From Undaria pinnatifida (lineage: Eukaryota; Sar; Phaeophyceae; Laminariales; Alariaceae), in contig JABAKD010000008.1 in NCBI GenBank assembly GCA_012845835.1, positions 13,095,501 through 13,159,500 on the forward strand: 64,000 nucleotides of DNA, in the 5' to 3' direction. The position numbers were made by a program, and so were the translations under genes. Below the pieces are notes generated by a model. It was not told the origin of the DNA. It did not search any database and saw nothing but the letters and a program-made list of their open reading frames with translations. Numbering within the stretch: the first letter of the stretch is position 1; the number at the start of each line of letters is the position of its first letter. Of the stretch, positions 24,074-39,000 are shown piece after piece.

Positions 24074-27000
24074 CGAACACGCCCCCTCACCAGTAGTCCT
24101 CCAACCCCGGCAAGTCAGCCTCGCCACCCTTCACCTCCATCGACGCCCCGCTGTCCATCGATCCGTCCTACACAAAGATGAGCGCGGGTGGTCCGATTGG
24201 AGATACAGTCGATGAGGTCGGGGCGACAAGGGAGATAGGGGGTGGAGTGGGAGTGGGAGCGGGGGTAGGAAAAAGGGGAGGAGACAAGGTGGGGGTGGGG
24301 GTGGGGGTGGGGGTGGGAATGACCCCGGCTACGATAGGGAGAGTATCCCCCATCTCGCAAGCCCGACATTAAAGCCACTCACGCGAGTGCCTCCCTACCT
24401 CATTAAAAAAACGGACAAAAGACACATGTTTCACGGCATAGCGTGTCAAACAATTAATTATCTGTCGGTGTATATCGCGAACAATTCCATGAAGGGCACA
24501 AGTGCTACGGGATAGCATTTTTCGCGAGAGCAGCTCTGAGTAGCTCAAAACTATAGCCAAAAAAAAGCAACCCCCCAACCGTAACCTTGGGGAGGGGGGG
24601 CATGTTAAGGGGGGGGGTACTCATTTGTTGCTTGCCTTAGTCATTTGACCATTGACCATGCATCCCTATCGAGACGGAGCACCGTTCCAACTCCTGATGA
24701 AGACACCTATAACACTTGGGCGCTTAGTACGTTTCGTTTAGGGTGGGGGGGTTAAAGGTAAGGGTGGCGGCCGGGACGGGGGGGGGGGGCTTTACGGCAT
24801 ACACATTGGTGAGGCTTTCGCTTGGCCAGCCGACAACGACACTCTTCGCGGAAGGGGGTGGGAAAAGCAGGGCCAACCCTTCGTCACGACACTCCATGTC
24901 CCACCACGTGTTCCTACCACGTCGTCCGCGGCGCAGAGTCCAGACATCCATTCCTCACGCTAGATAACCCTTACGCCCAGGCCACACTACCGACAGACAG
25001 ACAAAACGCCTCACCTCCTTGTCCGTTTCGTCGGTATCACCATCTCCGCCCGCGACCCCACCAACCCGGGCCCCCGTCCCTGCCAGGCCTCCTTCTAAAT
25101 CTAACCCGTTGCCCCCAGCAACCGCCGCCGCCCCCCCCGCTCCTCCCTCGCCCTTGGCACTCCCATCCTTCCCCCTCGCCCCTTCCAGGGTTTCCACGTC
25201 AGCGGAGGCCGATGCGGCGGAGGCCGTGGGGGCGGAATCGTCTTCCTTCATTTTGCCCAGTAAGCCCTGGAGTTGTTTCTTCTCCAAGGATACGGAACGC
25301 TGGTGGTGGTGTGATAGTGGTGGTGGTGGTGGTGGTGATGGCGGCGGTGGTGGTGATGGTGGTGGTGGGGGGGGTGATGGTGTTGGCAGTGGTGGTGGTG
25401 ATGGTTTGGTGATGTGATGTGGATGGCCGGGTGAGCGGAAATTCGGTGTGGTCATGGGAGTTCCATGAACAATGAAGGGGTTGAACAAGGCAGGAGGGGG
25501 AGGCGGAGCGAGAGGAGGGCGGGGAGGGAGGGGGGTTCCGTGAGAATGTGGAAGTTCGATTAAGATAGGAAGGGACGAATAAGGGAGAAAGGGGACACGG
25601 AAGAAGGAGGGGCCGTACTCAGTTTGTGCATGGCCGTAGTCGTATGACATTAGACCGTCGCATCCCTACTATGCCGGGACGAAGCACGTCGGGTTTTCAC
25701 CAACCAGGCAGACATTGCTTGCACCAAGCGCGAAGCGCCGTGAGGTGTTTGGCGAGACGCATGAAAGGTCAACTGCATCCTTCCAAGATTCGCTTGTAAG
25801 ACGGAATTCGGCACCTTGTACCTACTTTCTTGCCTATGGATGACAGCGCCAATGAGTTATACTTTGTTTTCTAATGTGACCACTCCATAGACAGCAATGG
25901 GTGGGGGTGGCGGGGGGGGCGTTCAGCATGAAGACATTTTGAGCACAACTGGGTGTAAGGCATATTCAAAGCACGCCTGCCCGACACAAAAAGAACCCAA
26001 CACAACCATCCATCCAACCAACCAAGCAAAACAATTAACCAAAAACCCAGCCAACCAACCAAATCAACACACTAAACCAACAAAACCAACCAACATGGGT
26101 CCACTGTGCAGCCCGGTCAATCAAGAATCGATCTAACGCGCAGGTCAATCACAACAATCCACCTGGAAGTCGCTGCGCTGGTGAGCGCCGTCCCCTTCCA
26201 CCCCACCGCACCCTTCGCCGCCTGCGTGACCCGGGTGGTCGACGTACTTGTTCATGTCCAGAACAAGCGGGAAACGCATCTGACAAAAACGTGTCGACGA
26301 GGGTGGCCGAGAAAAAACAAAGCGGAGGGGGGGGGGGGGGGGGGGAGAAAGAGGATGCCGGGGAGGAGGGGGGGAAGGAGCGGGGGGGTCGAAGCAGGGG
26401 AGGGGGGGGGGGGGGTGAGAGTGATCATCAACATCACCACTACACCACGGTCATTGTCACTACCACATATCGATCACAGTCCGCAACAGTCGCACACACA
26501 GACGCGTAGGGTTGACAGCGTCCGCCGCCGTGGCGGGGGTGAAGCTTTCTCACGAAACGGCGCTCATAGAGGCGGACGTCCTGCAGCTGCCCGCAAAGTT
26601 TGCACGCTCGTACACAGCGTGCGCACGGGAATGTCGAAGCCGAATCTACTAGGGGTCAAGATACTGTAGATGTTTGGGTATCATAAGAACGACAAGAAAC
26701 CCGAAGGGAGGATGCTAACAGGAGACAAATATACTGCGCCGTGAGAGAAGGGCAAAGGGGCTAACAAATATGGGCGTGATATCATGCCGCAGCAGAGAGG
26801 CCTCATTGATCCCAAACTATATCGAAGCACGAGTTAAAGCGCCGGCGAAATGTTACAGCAGTAATCTTGGAGCAAAATCCCGGGGACAGAATAATCCCCT
26901 CCCCGGGGTGGGAGAAAAGCCTGACAGCTGTACATAAAAAGCAAGACAATCTCATATGCATCGTCGGCTCCCGTCGGCCGCTGGGGAGAGTAGGAAAGGG

Positions 27001-30000
27001 TTAGGGAAAACAGACCATCCCGTCCGCCCATCATTGTGCGCGAGACACGCCGACAACGACATCAGTTTTGTTGTGTAGTGTTTATTTTACCGGGGTAACC
27101 ACCCTCTACCACGAGGTGCCGCGTTGATTACCCTCAAATCAACGCGGGGGTAGTAGCCCTGGGTGAGAGCCTCCGTCTGATCGCAGCAGGGAGACCTCAA
27201 TGATCCCAAACAATATACGAGTTAAAGCGTCGGCGAAATGTTAAGAGCAGGAACCTCAATCTCAATATCAAATCTCAATCTCAAATCTCAATCTCACATC
27301 TCAATCTCAAACCTCAACTTCAATCTCAAATCTCACTCTCAATCTAAACCTCCATCCCACTTTCAATCTCAATCTCGATCTCAATTTCACATCTCAATCT
27401 CAAACTCACATCTCAATCTCAATTTCAATATCAATGTCAATATCAAATCTCCCCCTGCCCCCTGACCTCATCATTGAGCTTGATCCTTTGGAAGGTGGTG
27501 TAGTCGAAATCGAACCTCTTCAGCTGGAGCGACAGCAGGTACGGCAGGCGGTCGAACTTCAATCCCTTCACCGCGTCCACCTTCTTGGCGCAGACTTGGC
27601 AGTAGTACTGGTTGTCCCCGTCTAGCACCTCCGGCTTGAGAAAGTACTCCAGCGATTCGGTCACCGATTTCATAGTCTGCCGCACAAGAACAAACAAAAA
27701 AATCATCCGCGAACACCTTAAAATCATTCGTGAGCTCAAAAACCCTCAAGAAGAACTACAGTGTAGCTTACCTCTATCCACGTTTTTGGGTCGAAAAAAT
27801 AACCTACTTGGAATTTTTGTCGATACATTGTAGCGGTAGTAAACGGGCTAATAAGTCCAGCTTTTTTCGGGTTTGAGGAGGCACTCCCGCGATTCGGTCA
27901 CCGACTTTTCACCGTCAGCAGCGCAACAACAACAAAGCGTCCGCAACATTTTTTTCAGCTAAAAAACCCTTAAAACTACCTGGTAGGTATAGCAGTAATA
28001 CCCGCACCCATGTTTTCGGAGATATGATTACACGCACCCTATGGTAGGACTGGATCTATCATATGAGGCTTCTCTTACTTTAGCTCTCTATACCTTGCTG
28101 AAAGACACAAAGCGACCCTATACCTGGCTGAAAGACAAAAACGACGACAAAAAGAAAGAAAGCGCAAACCCGACGAGCAACAGACAGCCATCACGCCTTG
28201 GGGCATAGCGCTACCTCCACTATAAAAAAAAAACGAAAAAAAAAAAAAAAAACAGCTGTGAGATCGTCCAAAACTGTTTTTTTGATCAAAATTCAGCTAT
28301 GTATGCAGGCTGCGTGTGATACTTCGATCGTGCGTGTTACGGGGTGTGTATACCCTCGTGAAGGATACAGGTCGGTCACTCCCCCGCTAATGGCAGGGTC
28401 AACAACACTACTAAGACGTTCAGCCTCGTTCTGCGCACGGAAACCGTACAACCCGTAATGAGGGCGACAAAACCAGACATATGTGGAATTCAGTACGCGT
28501 AAAACAAATAATTCCAAACAAATACTCATCTGTATTGTATATTACAAGTACCAACAACGCAGCTTGCAAAGATGAGTATTGACCTGAAATTCGTCGAACT
28601 CACGGCTGACGTCCTTAAATTTTCTTCATAAAATAATTGTTACAGCAGTGTGAGTTAACTTTTGGAGTGGGTTACTTGGGTCTACCAGGGTTTGTACGCA
28701 AGTTCCTGTGTACCACTTCGTAGTACATGCCAAGATGGGATGACGTTTTTTTTTGTTGCGGGCGATCCAAAAACAACCCCTCAGCCACAGAAGTTGATTC
28801 GGCTGCGTATGCGTTGACGGCCGATGGTATACATACCATTTTCGTTATATTAATATCGTAATAAAACAAGCATGGCCATATTCCGATGATATTGGGTTAG
28901 CGCCTTGACAAGTACAAGAGCCTTTTTTTTCACAATTTTACTTGAATTTAGTACAGGGAGGGATTTTGGGGCTCTAATGGCGCCAAGGAGCATGGACAAG
29001 TTAGAAACCCTTGTAGCCAAAACAGTGCTACCCTTATGCGTATATATGTGTAATAATATTGCACAAACAAGAATGGCAGTATTATGATTCCGACGTTTTT
29101 TTTTTTCTTTTTCTTCATCCCATTTATTATCCTCGCACTGCTCTCGCGCTCCCTCCCAGTAGTAACTCAGATCCGGGGTCACATAGCGGGCCCTCCTCCC
29201 CCCTCCACACTACGACACGTGCCTTCATTTTTGATCGCGAGGATAATTAAGCATTTCTCCCCTCGTCGACTCGCGTCACGATAATGCATCGCCATTTAAG
29301 AAACATTGTTGCCAAAACAGTGCTTCGTACCCCTATTTTGCGTAGTAATATTTAATTTTATATTGCGTAGTGATATTAAATTTTATATAAATACTGTAAA
29401 AAACAATAACAGACGATATTGGGTCAAATGTCAACTATTTTACCACCGCGAAAACTATCCCACACTAAACCCAAGTAGTTTGCCCCCCAAAAAGTGAGTG
29501 CACGTCTAAAGGGGTTAACCTCTTCAGAGCCCCGAAACCCCCCCGAACACAAATTCCACGTAACTTATCCCCAAAAGTGGGTTTCCAGTTATAAAGGCGT
29601 TAAGGAGCATCGCCAGTCGGAAAACATTGTAGGCAAAACAGAGCTACCCTTAAAGTAGCACGCGTCAGAATGAAAAGGTGTACCATGAAATTTCGATGTA
29701 CTAAACGGGTTTGGGTCCGGGTCGGGTCAGGTCGGGGCAGGGAAGGACGGTCAAGCAAGGGCGGCGACCACCGTCGACAAAAAAACTCGGAAAAAAATAT
29801 CTCAGAAAAAAATCTCCGAAGAATGCAATGAAAAAACTCGGAAAAAAAACACGTAACTGGTACCATAGATCGGAGATATCACACACAGCTTGCAAAGATG
29901 AGTTTCGACGAAATCTTCGATCTCTTAGCTGCTGTGTATTTCAATTTTTCACAATATACACGCACAGTCACACATAAACACATACCCTGGAATATACACA

Positions 30001-33000
30001 CATGCGCATACAAACACATGAAACCAACAAGAACGATCACAGTAGCAGAGAAAAAATGTACGTGGAGATTTTGTCGGTACCAGGTACAAACTATACCTTG
30101 TCGCTGCCGAAGGGACGAAGAACGAGCGACACGTCCAAAAAGTTGTCCAAGCGGCTGCTCTCCGAGTGGCACTCCTTGCAAGTCACGTAATCTCGCAGCG
30201 ATCCTGATATAACGGTCATATGCAACGGTCGGATATAACGATCGCATAGACATGCAGGATATAGCTGTCGGACACAACGGCTGAACGCAACCGTAAGTTG
30301 TAACGGTCATATGTAACGGTCGGACGTAACGGTCCCATGTAACGGCCGGATATAACAGCTGGGTATCGGTCTGATGTAACGGTCGGATGTAAAGGCCAGC
30401 AGTAACGGTCGTATGCAGCAGCCGGAAATAACCGACGAGCATAACGGCCGGACACAACGATCGGACGTAACGGTCAGATATGAAGGTCCGATGTGGTGGT
30501 CAGATATAGGTCGGATACGGAGATAACGGTCGCTTGTAACGGTCGCATACAGCGGTTGGTCGGATAACGGTCGGATGTAACGTTTCGGACATAACGGTCG
30601 GATGTAACGGCCCGATATAACGGGCCGGACAATTACAATCAGATGTAACGGGGCGATGTAACCGTCGGATATAACGGTAGGATACAACAGGGTGTTTTGC
30701 GATTTCCATTTTTTTTTCGGGTTGAAAAACATATCATAATAAGTATTGAAACCGACGAACGCCATGCAACCCACGGTCAACCAACAACCCTCGAAAAAAA
30801 TAGGTTAGAAGTTCAAAATATGGTAGGAAACCATGTGTCTTGACACAATTTTTCGATTTTTCTCTCATGAGTTGCGTTGGGGTTGGGTTGGCCTTGGATT
30901 GTGACGTTCGACGGTTTCAACCAAATATGTCGGTTGACGGTTTTGACGGTCTAGTTTTGTCCCGTCAAGGACTCTTCAGACGTAATATACTGGTTGTAGT
31001 ATCGAGCGGTCCTTGACGGTTGTCCTTCCGTCAAAATTCAACAGTGCCGTCAACCGACATCTTTGTTTTCAACACTAACAGTATATGTTTTCCTACCCAA
31101 GCAGAGTTAGTATCTCGCAAACTCTAACATCGGATGCATCCGTCGGATGTAACGGTCGGATGTAACGGTGGAAAAGTAGCGGTTGAGTGTAACGGCCGCA
31201 GAGAACGGCCAGATATGCCGGTTTGACATATTGGTCGGATACAATGGTTGAATAACACAGTCAGATATAACGGTCTGATGAAACGGTCGGATATATATAA
31301 CGGCTGGATGTGACCGTGGAAAGTGAAGGTCGGGTGTAACCGTCGGGTAAAACGGCGAAATGCAACGTTCGGACAAACAGCTTGGTATAACGATCGGATG
31401 TAACGGTCGGATATTACGGACGGATACAACGATAAGATATAACGGTCAGATCGAATCCAATTACACAGGATCTTGTCCCAAAAAAACGTACATGCAGTTC
31501 CAAAAATGCTTTTAACAGCGATTCAAACGCCACATATGGATGAATGGACGACGGTATCATTCTACCCAGCATGCGGTCAACGTTTGCTTTTGGCGGCAAT
31601 AAAGGCACAGTAGGGATGTGTGTCAAAGGCCACACCGGTGCCGTACTCGCTAGTCGAGATATCAACTACCCCTCCCCCCTCCCCCAGAACGGCGCTTCGC
31701 GATTGGTCCAATCAATGTCTGCCTGGTCCGTGAAAACAACATCAACTACCCCCCCCCCCTTCCCCCAAGACGGCGCTTCGCGCTTCGTCCAAGCAACATC
31801 TGCCTGGTCCGTGAAAACAACCCGACGTGCTCCGTCCCGACAATGCAGGGATGCGAAGGTCTATGGCCCGAAGGACTGCGGCCATACAAGATATGTTTAA
31901 CCCCCCTCCACCCCCCGCCTCTCCCCCACCTTCCCCCCGCCCCCGCCCCCCCTCCTTCCCCTACCCTCTCCGCCCCCCCCCTCCCTCCCTCCAAATCTGC
32001 CCCCCTCCCCCATCCCTTCCCCCCATCTGTCCCGCTCCCTGCCCCCCCGGGGTCACATAACCACGGCCATTCATGAAATTAGTACACCTGCCCCCCCCTA
32101 CCCCCCCCCCCCAGACCACCGCCTCCCGTCCTGCACCTTGGTAGAGGTTGTTGACAAGCTTTTCGTTCACGGTTCCCTGAAAGGTGCTCTCCAGAGCGTC
32201 GAACAGCACCCTGCACAGCTCCTGCACGTCATGCTGCTGGAAGGAGTCCTATAGCGCAAATCACCGTCGATTATCCGAGCCGCAGCAACAGCAAAAAAAA
32301 ACAAACGAACGAACGGTTAAAGACACGATATCAGATAAAACCGTTACCGGTAATAAATAAGGATGCTGGTTAAAGGATGCTGGTAGAAGATGTGCCGGTA
32401 TTATACCAGGTGTAATGTCAGGTAAAATATCTGTGTACCACTGTTGTAAGATGACAAATCAAGATGCAATAAACCTGAAATAAGATTTACGATATGATAC
32501 GTAACAAACACACAAATGGGTCAACAACATAAAGTACATCTGCCACCAGGTAAATGCTAAGACATACGATACCAGGGAAGTTACAGTCGTGAACCCGGTG
32601 CTTTGGCAGACTACGCTCTCTCGTCTTTGCCTCACTACAAAGAGGGCTGCTGTTGCTACATCGCTGTGGAGATGTAACGAGCACCACGTAACATGCATCA
32701 AAGACCTTCGGTCAAGTCTTAGGCGTGGTCAATTTCGTCCGGCGATAATGTCGTCAAAAGCTTGTTATGCTGAAATCAAAGCTCCACTAGGTCTACTCAC
32801 TGGTAAATATTTCGTCCTGAAAAGCCAATGTCAAAGTCAGGTCCTCTAAACCAATATGCCTGCTCGCATTGTAGCAACCCTTCGACCAAGGCTAACCGTA
32901 TGGGAGTCACTGATAGGGTTCGCCAGTCTATGCTGTTCACAGCTCCACTAGGTCTACTCACTAGTCATTCTTGGTCCTGAAAAGAGCAACTATTTTGTAG

Positions 33001-36000
33001 CGGCGCATAAATAAAATAATGAAATTAAAAAAAAATAGTCAAAAGTATTTTCCGGGCGTTTCTGCCCGGGGATGAGGGGGTACCCCCAGAATCGTAGCCG
33101 ATGAAACGCGATGGCGTCCTGGTCTTGGCAGCGCACTGCGGTGCGGGCGCTTTCTACGGGTGATACGCAAACCCAAGCGTCACAGTCCGATTGGAGCTGC
33201 TTATTGCGCATGTCATGCCATATCTGGTCTAAGATTAAACGTGTCCCCGTGCCGCTTTTCACCGCCGCTTCTCTGTGCTCTGGGTCGTGTGTAACCTCTG
33301 CTGTGTGGGCTTTTGGTGGTGTTTATCAACAAATTTGCTATATGACGGCACTATTTTCCCTTGACGGACGTCCGTCAAGGAACTCTCTTTACAAGAATTA
33401 GCATGTCCAAGTATTCGTATACATTGACGGGTCAACACTTCTTCGGTAGTCCGCCGTCAACAGATATTTGGTGTGTAAAAAAGTGCTACTCAAGTACGAG
33501 TACCAGGTATGGGCATGTATGTCGAGCGCTGCCGCTGCCGCTGTTACTGCTGCTGCTGCTGCTATCCCGAGTTAACTACATACTGCAACTGCTGTAGGAT
33601 AGCTGACGAGACCGCCACCCTGTCTACTTCTGGTGTTCATGCCAAGCTCGCAACAGGGAAACGATGATACCCTTTCTCCCATCTCCTGTGTGCAGCATCA
33701 AGAACACTGCTCTAGTGGTCCCCCTATAGTGCTGTTTGACGAGTGCTGGCTACCCATTATAGTGCCTGTGAAAACCGTAACAAAGATGGGAGGATTGAGT
33801 ATTGGAGTATTTGGAATATGCGGAGTAATGCCGGTTGCCGCTAAAATACCGTTTTTCCCGCTGGTACTATGGAAAGCCACGACGATACTTTAATCAAGTT
33901 AAAAAAAAGCGACACGTATCGACGAAAACAGCGACACGAACCGACGAACCGTCGTGCTCCGATGTTGAAAAATGCATATCCCCAAAGCCATGTGAATGTC
34001 AGGTTCCCTGAACCAACATGCCTGCTCGTATTGTAGGAAACCCTTCGAATAAGGTTACGGTATGGGAGACTTTGTTAGGGTTCCCGCGAGTGGCTACCCT
34101 ACATTTCCTTGCAATATTACAAGGGCTCCGCATGGGCGTCGGCATTCGCGGGTCACACATAAAGTCGCCGACCTATATCCTTAATGAGGACACACAACTC
34201 GTAATGCGCGCGATCGGAGTATCACACACAGCTTGCAAAGATGAGTTTCGACGAAATCTTCGATCTCACAGCTGGAGTGTATTTTAATTTTTATAATAAT
34301 TCACACCCCGCACGATCGCCTAGACCCAGCACCGCGCGTATAGTAGGCCCCTACATATATGATTAATACGCGCGATCGGAAGATCACACACAATGTTGCG
34401 AACATCAGTGTCGACCAAATCCTTGATTTTAATATTATATGTGACCTAAACCTCTCGAACCCCCCCCCCCCCCCCCCCCCCCCCCTCCCCCGCCATTTTT
34501 TTTTTTTTTTTTTTTGTTCCCCTTGTTTTAAACGCCCCACCTACTATCGAAATCCGCCAGAGTAATAAACACTTCCACGCCCTGGAGATCGCCTCGTTAT
34601 CGTTTCAGAGCCGTCCATGCCGCTGCTGCAATTCCCACCCACCCCCGTCCCCAACGCCCCCTCCTTCACCCACCACCCGCACCATCGCCTAGACTTAGCA
34701 CCACGCGTATAGCCAACCCCTACATCTATGCGACCTGAAGCCCTCCCCCCCCGCCCCCGGCCCCCCCCCGCCACATTCCTCCCCCTCCCCCACAAGAACT
34801 ATTGATAGTTTCCACGCACAAATAGACCTGCCCCACCCGTCCCCTTCCCCCCCTCCCGCCCCCCTTTTGATCAAAATCAGGCCCCCACGTCCTTAAAAAC
34901 TCCGCCCTCCCCTCGCCCGATATTCGACTTACAGGATTCACTTGATAAACTGATGCATTTCCTACCACAGCTGTCAGATTTTGTCCCCCTCAGAAACGGG
35001 TTTTATAGTTTCCGCGCACAGACTGCCTAACATCACCCTGTTGACCCTGGTAGCTACACTGTAGTTGCAAGGGGAGTCGCCGACCTATATCCTTAATGAG
35101 GACACACCACCCGTAATACGCGCGATCGGAGTATCACACACAGCTTGCAAAGATGAGTCTCGACAAAATATTCGATCTCACAGCTGGAGTGTATTTTAAA
35201 TTTTTATAATAATTCATAATTCTATGAATATAATAATATGTGCTTTTCGGTTTAGCGATACTCACCGTCGCCTAGACATGTTCGCTACTCTTCGCCAACA
35301 AAATACTCCGTTTGTCGATCCCTGTTATTGGCCCACTCGCGCGAGTAGCCTATACAGTGGCGCTAATACCCAGTTTAAGACCACCCCGTGACAAAAACAA
35401 TTTAGGTGGTCGCATCTCTATTATTGTCTTGATCTTTTTCCATCGCCAAAATGATCCCACACCAGCTCCAAGTAGTTTTGTTTCGTGACAAGCCGATCTA
35501 TCTGGTCTTATCTCTACCATGGTCTCAAACCGGACGGTCGTAAAATGGGTACGTACATCACTCCACTATTAATAAGTGAAAAAAAACGGGGGGGGGGGGG
35601 GTCGTCTACCACAGCCTTGGGTCTCCTCTTGTCCTCCCTTCGTGGAACCTCCGGCACCACTCGCGGGAGGTTCTCCCCAGCGGAGCTCTGTTACTGCACG
35701 GGTCGTTGTGTCACCACCCGCTGGCGTAAACATTCAAGAAATTTTCGATCTCACATCTGTACAGCAGCAATGCATTTCTAATGTCTTGATAAAAATATCC
35801 TTCCGAGGCGGAGAAAGTGCAAGGTCGCTCTCTCTCTCTCCTCTTCTCTGCTCTAGTCACATTTTGTCTGAACGTCGTCGACACAGTGCCTCGCACAGTT
35901 AGTTGAACCACCCTACGGTTGTGTCTTACAACGAAATCCTTGACTATACACCGCCAAGAAGGACGTGGTGCTCGTTGCACCTCCACAGCGATAAAACAAC

Positions 36001-39000
36001 AGCCTCTTACACCGCGTCGACCATGGTCGGTTGATCTCGTGCCAGGCCTGTCCTCGAACCTGTCCGGCTTACTCTTAGAACGAACGAGATCGCAGAGAAC
36101 CACGGAAGCGGAGTCGCTTAGCCTGGAGAGGGGTTGGGCAGATTACTTTATTTTCCCATGGACTTGGATTAGGCGGGTCGCCCTTTCTTTCCTTCCTCAA
36201 TGCCAGCCGCGCGGTGTTCTTTGTGCTCAGCCATCCCAAGAGTACGTCGAACGGACGGGACAACCAATCGCCGTCGACGCCAGTATAAAGCAGGTGTCAA
36301 CGTTACTCTATACATCGCTGTGGAGATGAAACGAGCACCACGTCTTCCACGTCTTCCTCTTGGAGGTACCAAAAACACGCAATAAAACACACCACACCTC
36401 CTCGCGGACGAACTTCAAAGCGAAGTTCCTCCACATCGGGGACAGAGCGCAGACACCGAGAAGCGCGTCTACAGAGGTATGCTCCACAGCAGTTAAGAAC
36501 ATCTTACCTTATTTCCGGCTAGGCTGGAATTCTTATGTAACGCAGCGTGTGTCCTACACTATTTTCATCACAAAAGAGGCCAACCACGTTCTTATTTTCG
36601 TCCAGAAAATCGAACCTCAAGTTCTTAGGTGCCACGTTCTTAACCCCCTCTAGCACTGCACCCACGCGTTTGGGGGACTATCTACTTGGATTTAGTGTAG
36701 AATAGTTACTGCAGTTATTAACCCATTTCCAACTCCTGAAAAAATCACAGTCAAATTCCAAGTGTTTGTCCCCGTTTATAGGGAATGCGGTACGTACAAG
36801 GCTAACGGTTAAGTGCTGTCGCGTAATGTATGGAAAGGTCTCGACGAGTTATTCCCGGCCGCCACAATAATCAAGGCACGGGTAATGACTTGGCCCGTGG
36901 ATCCAGGTGGAAGGTTTTCAACAGCTCGCGGGTCGAGTCCGGTCGGGTCAGAACATGGTCGAACCTTCACGGGTCGGGTCGGGTCGGGTCAGGAGCTTTT
37001 CAAATCTCACGGGTCGGGTCGGGTCCGGTCGGGTCACTCGTAAAAAGCCATGACGGTAGCTGCGTGCGGCCCCCTGGCGCTTGAAGAAAATCGGATCTGA
37101 AACTCATTCATGCAGGGGGTATGCTATCTTGCGTGCTATACGGTGTAGAACCGCCAATAATTCCACGCAAAACACAGCAGCAGGATGGTTGAACCGTACT
37201 GTTAATGTTGACGGCGTCGTGGCAGATGTGGCAAAATAACGAAGAAGAGAAGAGAGAGAGGGCGAACTTGTACCTCTCACCACCTCCCAGAGGATATTCT
37301 TATACAAGCGGGTGACACAACGAACCGTGCACAACAAAACTCCGACGTGGATAACAACATCCCGCAGGGTGGTACAGGAGACACGCCACGAAGGGAGGAC
37401 AAGCGGGGCGCTCTTCGAGAAGCGCTCTGTGCGTTGCGAAGGGTTTCCTACGGTACGAGTAGGCGTGTTGGTTCAGGGGACCTGCCATTCACATAGAACA
37501 CCCAACGCGTAACGTTCCAGACCACACGACGGCAGCGACCCAATTGCCGCTGCCTGGGTCGGGCATCGCCGCCGCGCCGCCGCCACCACCTCCTCCCATG
37601 ACTTCCAGCCGACACCCATTTCCAACCCCCCCCGCCCAACGCTGACCCCTGAAACATACACCCCTTTGCATCCAAGGCTCCCGCGACTAAACGGCCGACC
37701 CCATTTTCAACCCCCAACCCCACCTCAGCGTCCCCCTCCCCCACCAAACATGCTTCCTTGCCTAACTCAGAGGAGCGCAACGAGCTCACCTGTGCCGTCC
37801 AGCCAAAGCTGTCCGTCAGCGCCCTCGTCTCCACGCAAGTCTTGTCGCTCAGTTGCAGCTGCCCGAACAGCCTCTGCAGCTGAAGCGGTATGCAGTCACT
37901 GGGGTCCTCCGCTGCCTCCCCGTCCACCGCACCCCCTCCCCCCCCCCCGCCATCGCCTCCACCCTCACCAGCACCATCGGTACTACTATGAATGCTGTGA
38001 ACACTGGGAGTGCCAGTAGCGCTATCCGGAATGCTCGATTCGTGTTTCCACTCGTACAGCGCCGCTCGGAACTTTTGTGCGCACAAAAACAAGGCATTTT
38101 TGGTGAGGCGAGGAGAGGGGTAGGAGGGGAGGGAGGGGAGGGAAGGGAGGGAAGGGGAGGAGGGGGGGGGGGGGGAGGGGAGGGAGGGGAGGGGAAGGGA
38201 GGGGAGAAGGAGGGGGTGCAAACGTGTTCGTCAATGTAGGCTCGTTGTCATCATCTGGCCCGGATTGCGATTGGCTCTCCCAACAAACTTGCGGCATCGG
38301 AAAAAAACAACGACATTAAACGTCGGATCTGCTGAATACGCGAAGGTAGCGTGGTGAGATGGAAGGCATTCCAGGCTATCATGCAGACACGGAAACAAAG
38401 CAGCGGTTTCCCTCTTGAAACCTCAAAATTTCGAGAAAGAGGAGACATAGCTACGACAGAACTTGGAGGAGTGAACGGCGGTATAGAGTGGTAGATCTTC
38501 GGTATCTACGACTCGTAGGCGTTCGGTAGTTACGACTCGTAGATCTCCGGTATCTCCGAAACTGGAGGGTATCGCAGGAACATCATGACTAATCTCCCCA
38601 TTGGGCGCGAAATGAGTTGGGGTTTCATGTCGTGCTCGCTCATCATTACCCAAACTTCACAAACCAAAACTGTGAAACGGCTTTTGTGACGTTTCGTGAT
38701 TGGCGACGTCGAAGTGATGTCTTGTCACTATATATCCTTGAAACAGTTTCCGCAATCACAGGTACCTGGCGTGATACAACACAGTCAAATTGACACCCGA
38801 ACCGTCACCCTACTGCCTGTCATCGTAATCATATCCCTCAACTATAATGTTCGTCTCCAGTTTTCAGCCTACTGTAGGTAGTTTGTACAGGGACACACCA
38901 TTCGAGCGCACAGAGAAGTCGTAGAGGTCTGATAGAGCAAATCCAGGTGTCACACACAAAAGCGATAACGCAACAGTGTTCACCAAAGCACGGGTTACAG

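Noticed and set aside
23729-24181. Poly-Gln/Asn/Thr open frames
   Set aside because: Product of the CAA/CAG array; all frames are open and the array is intronic.
30204-30690. CRISPR-like array
   Set aside because: 13-bp units abut with no unique spacers and lie in a eukaryotic intron; a minisatellite.
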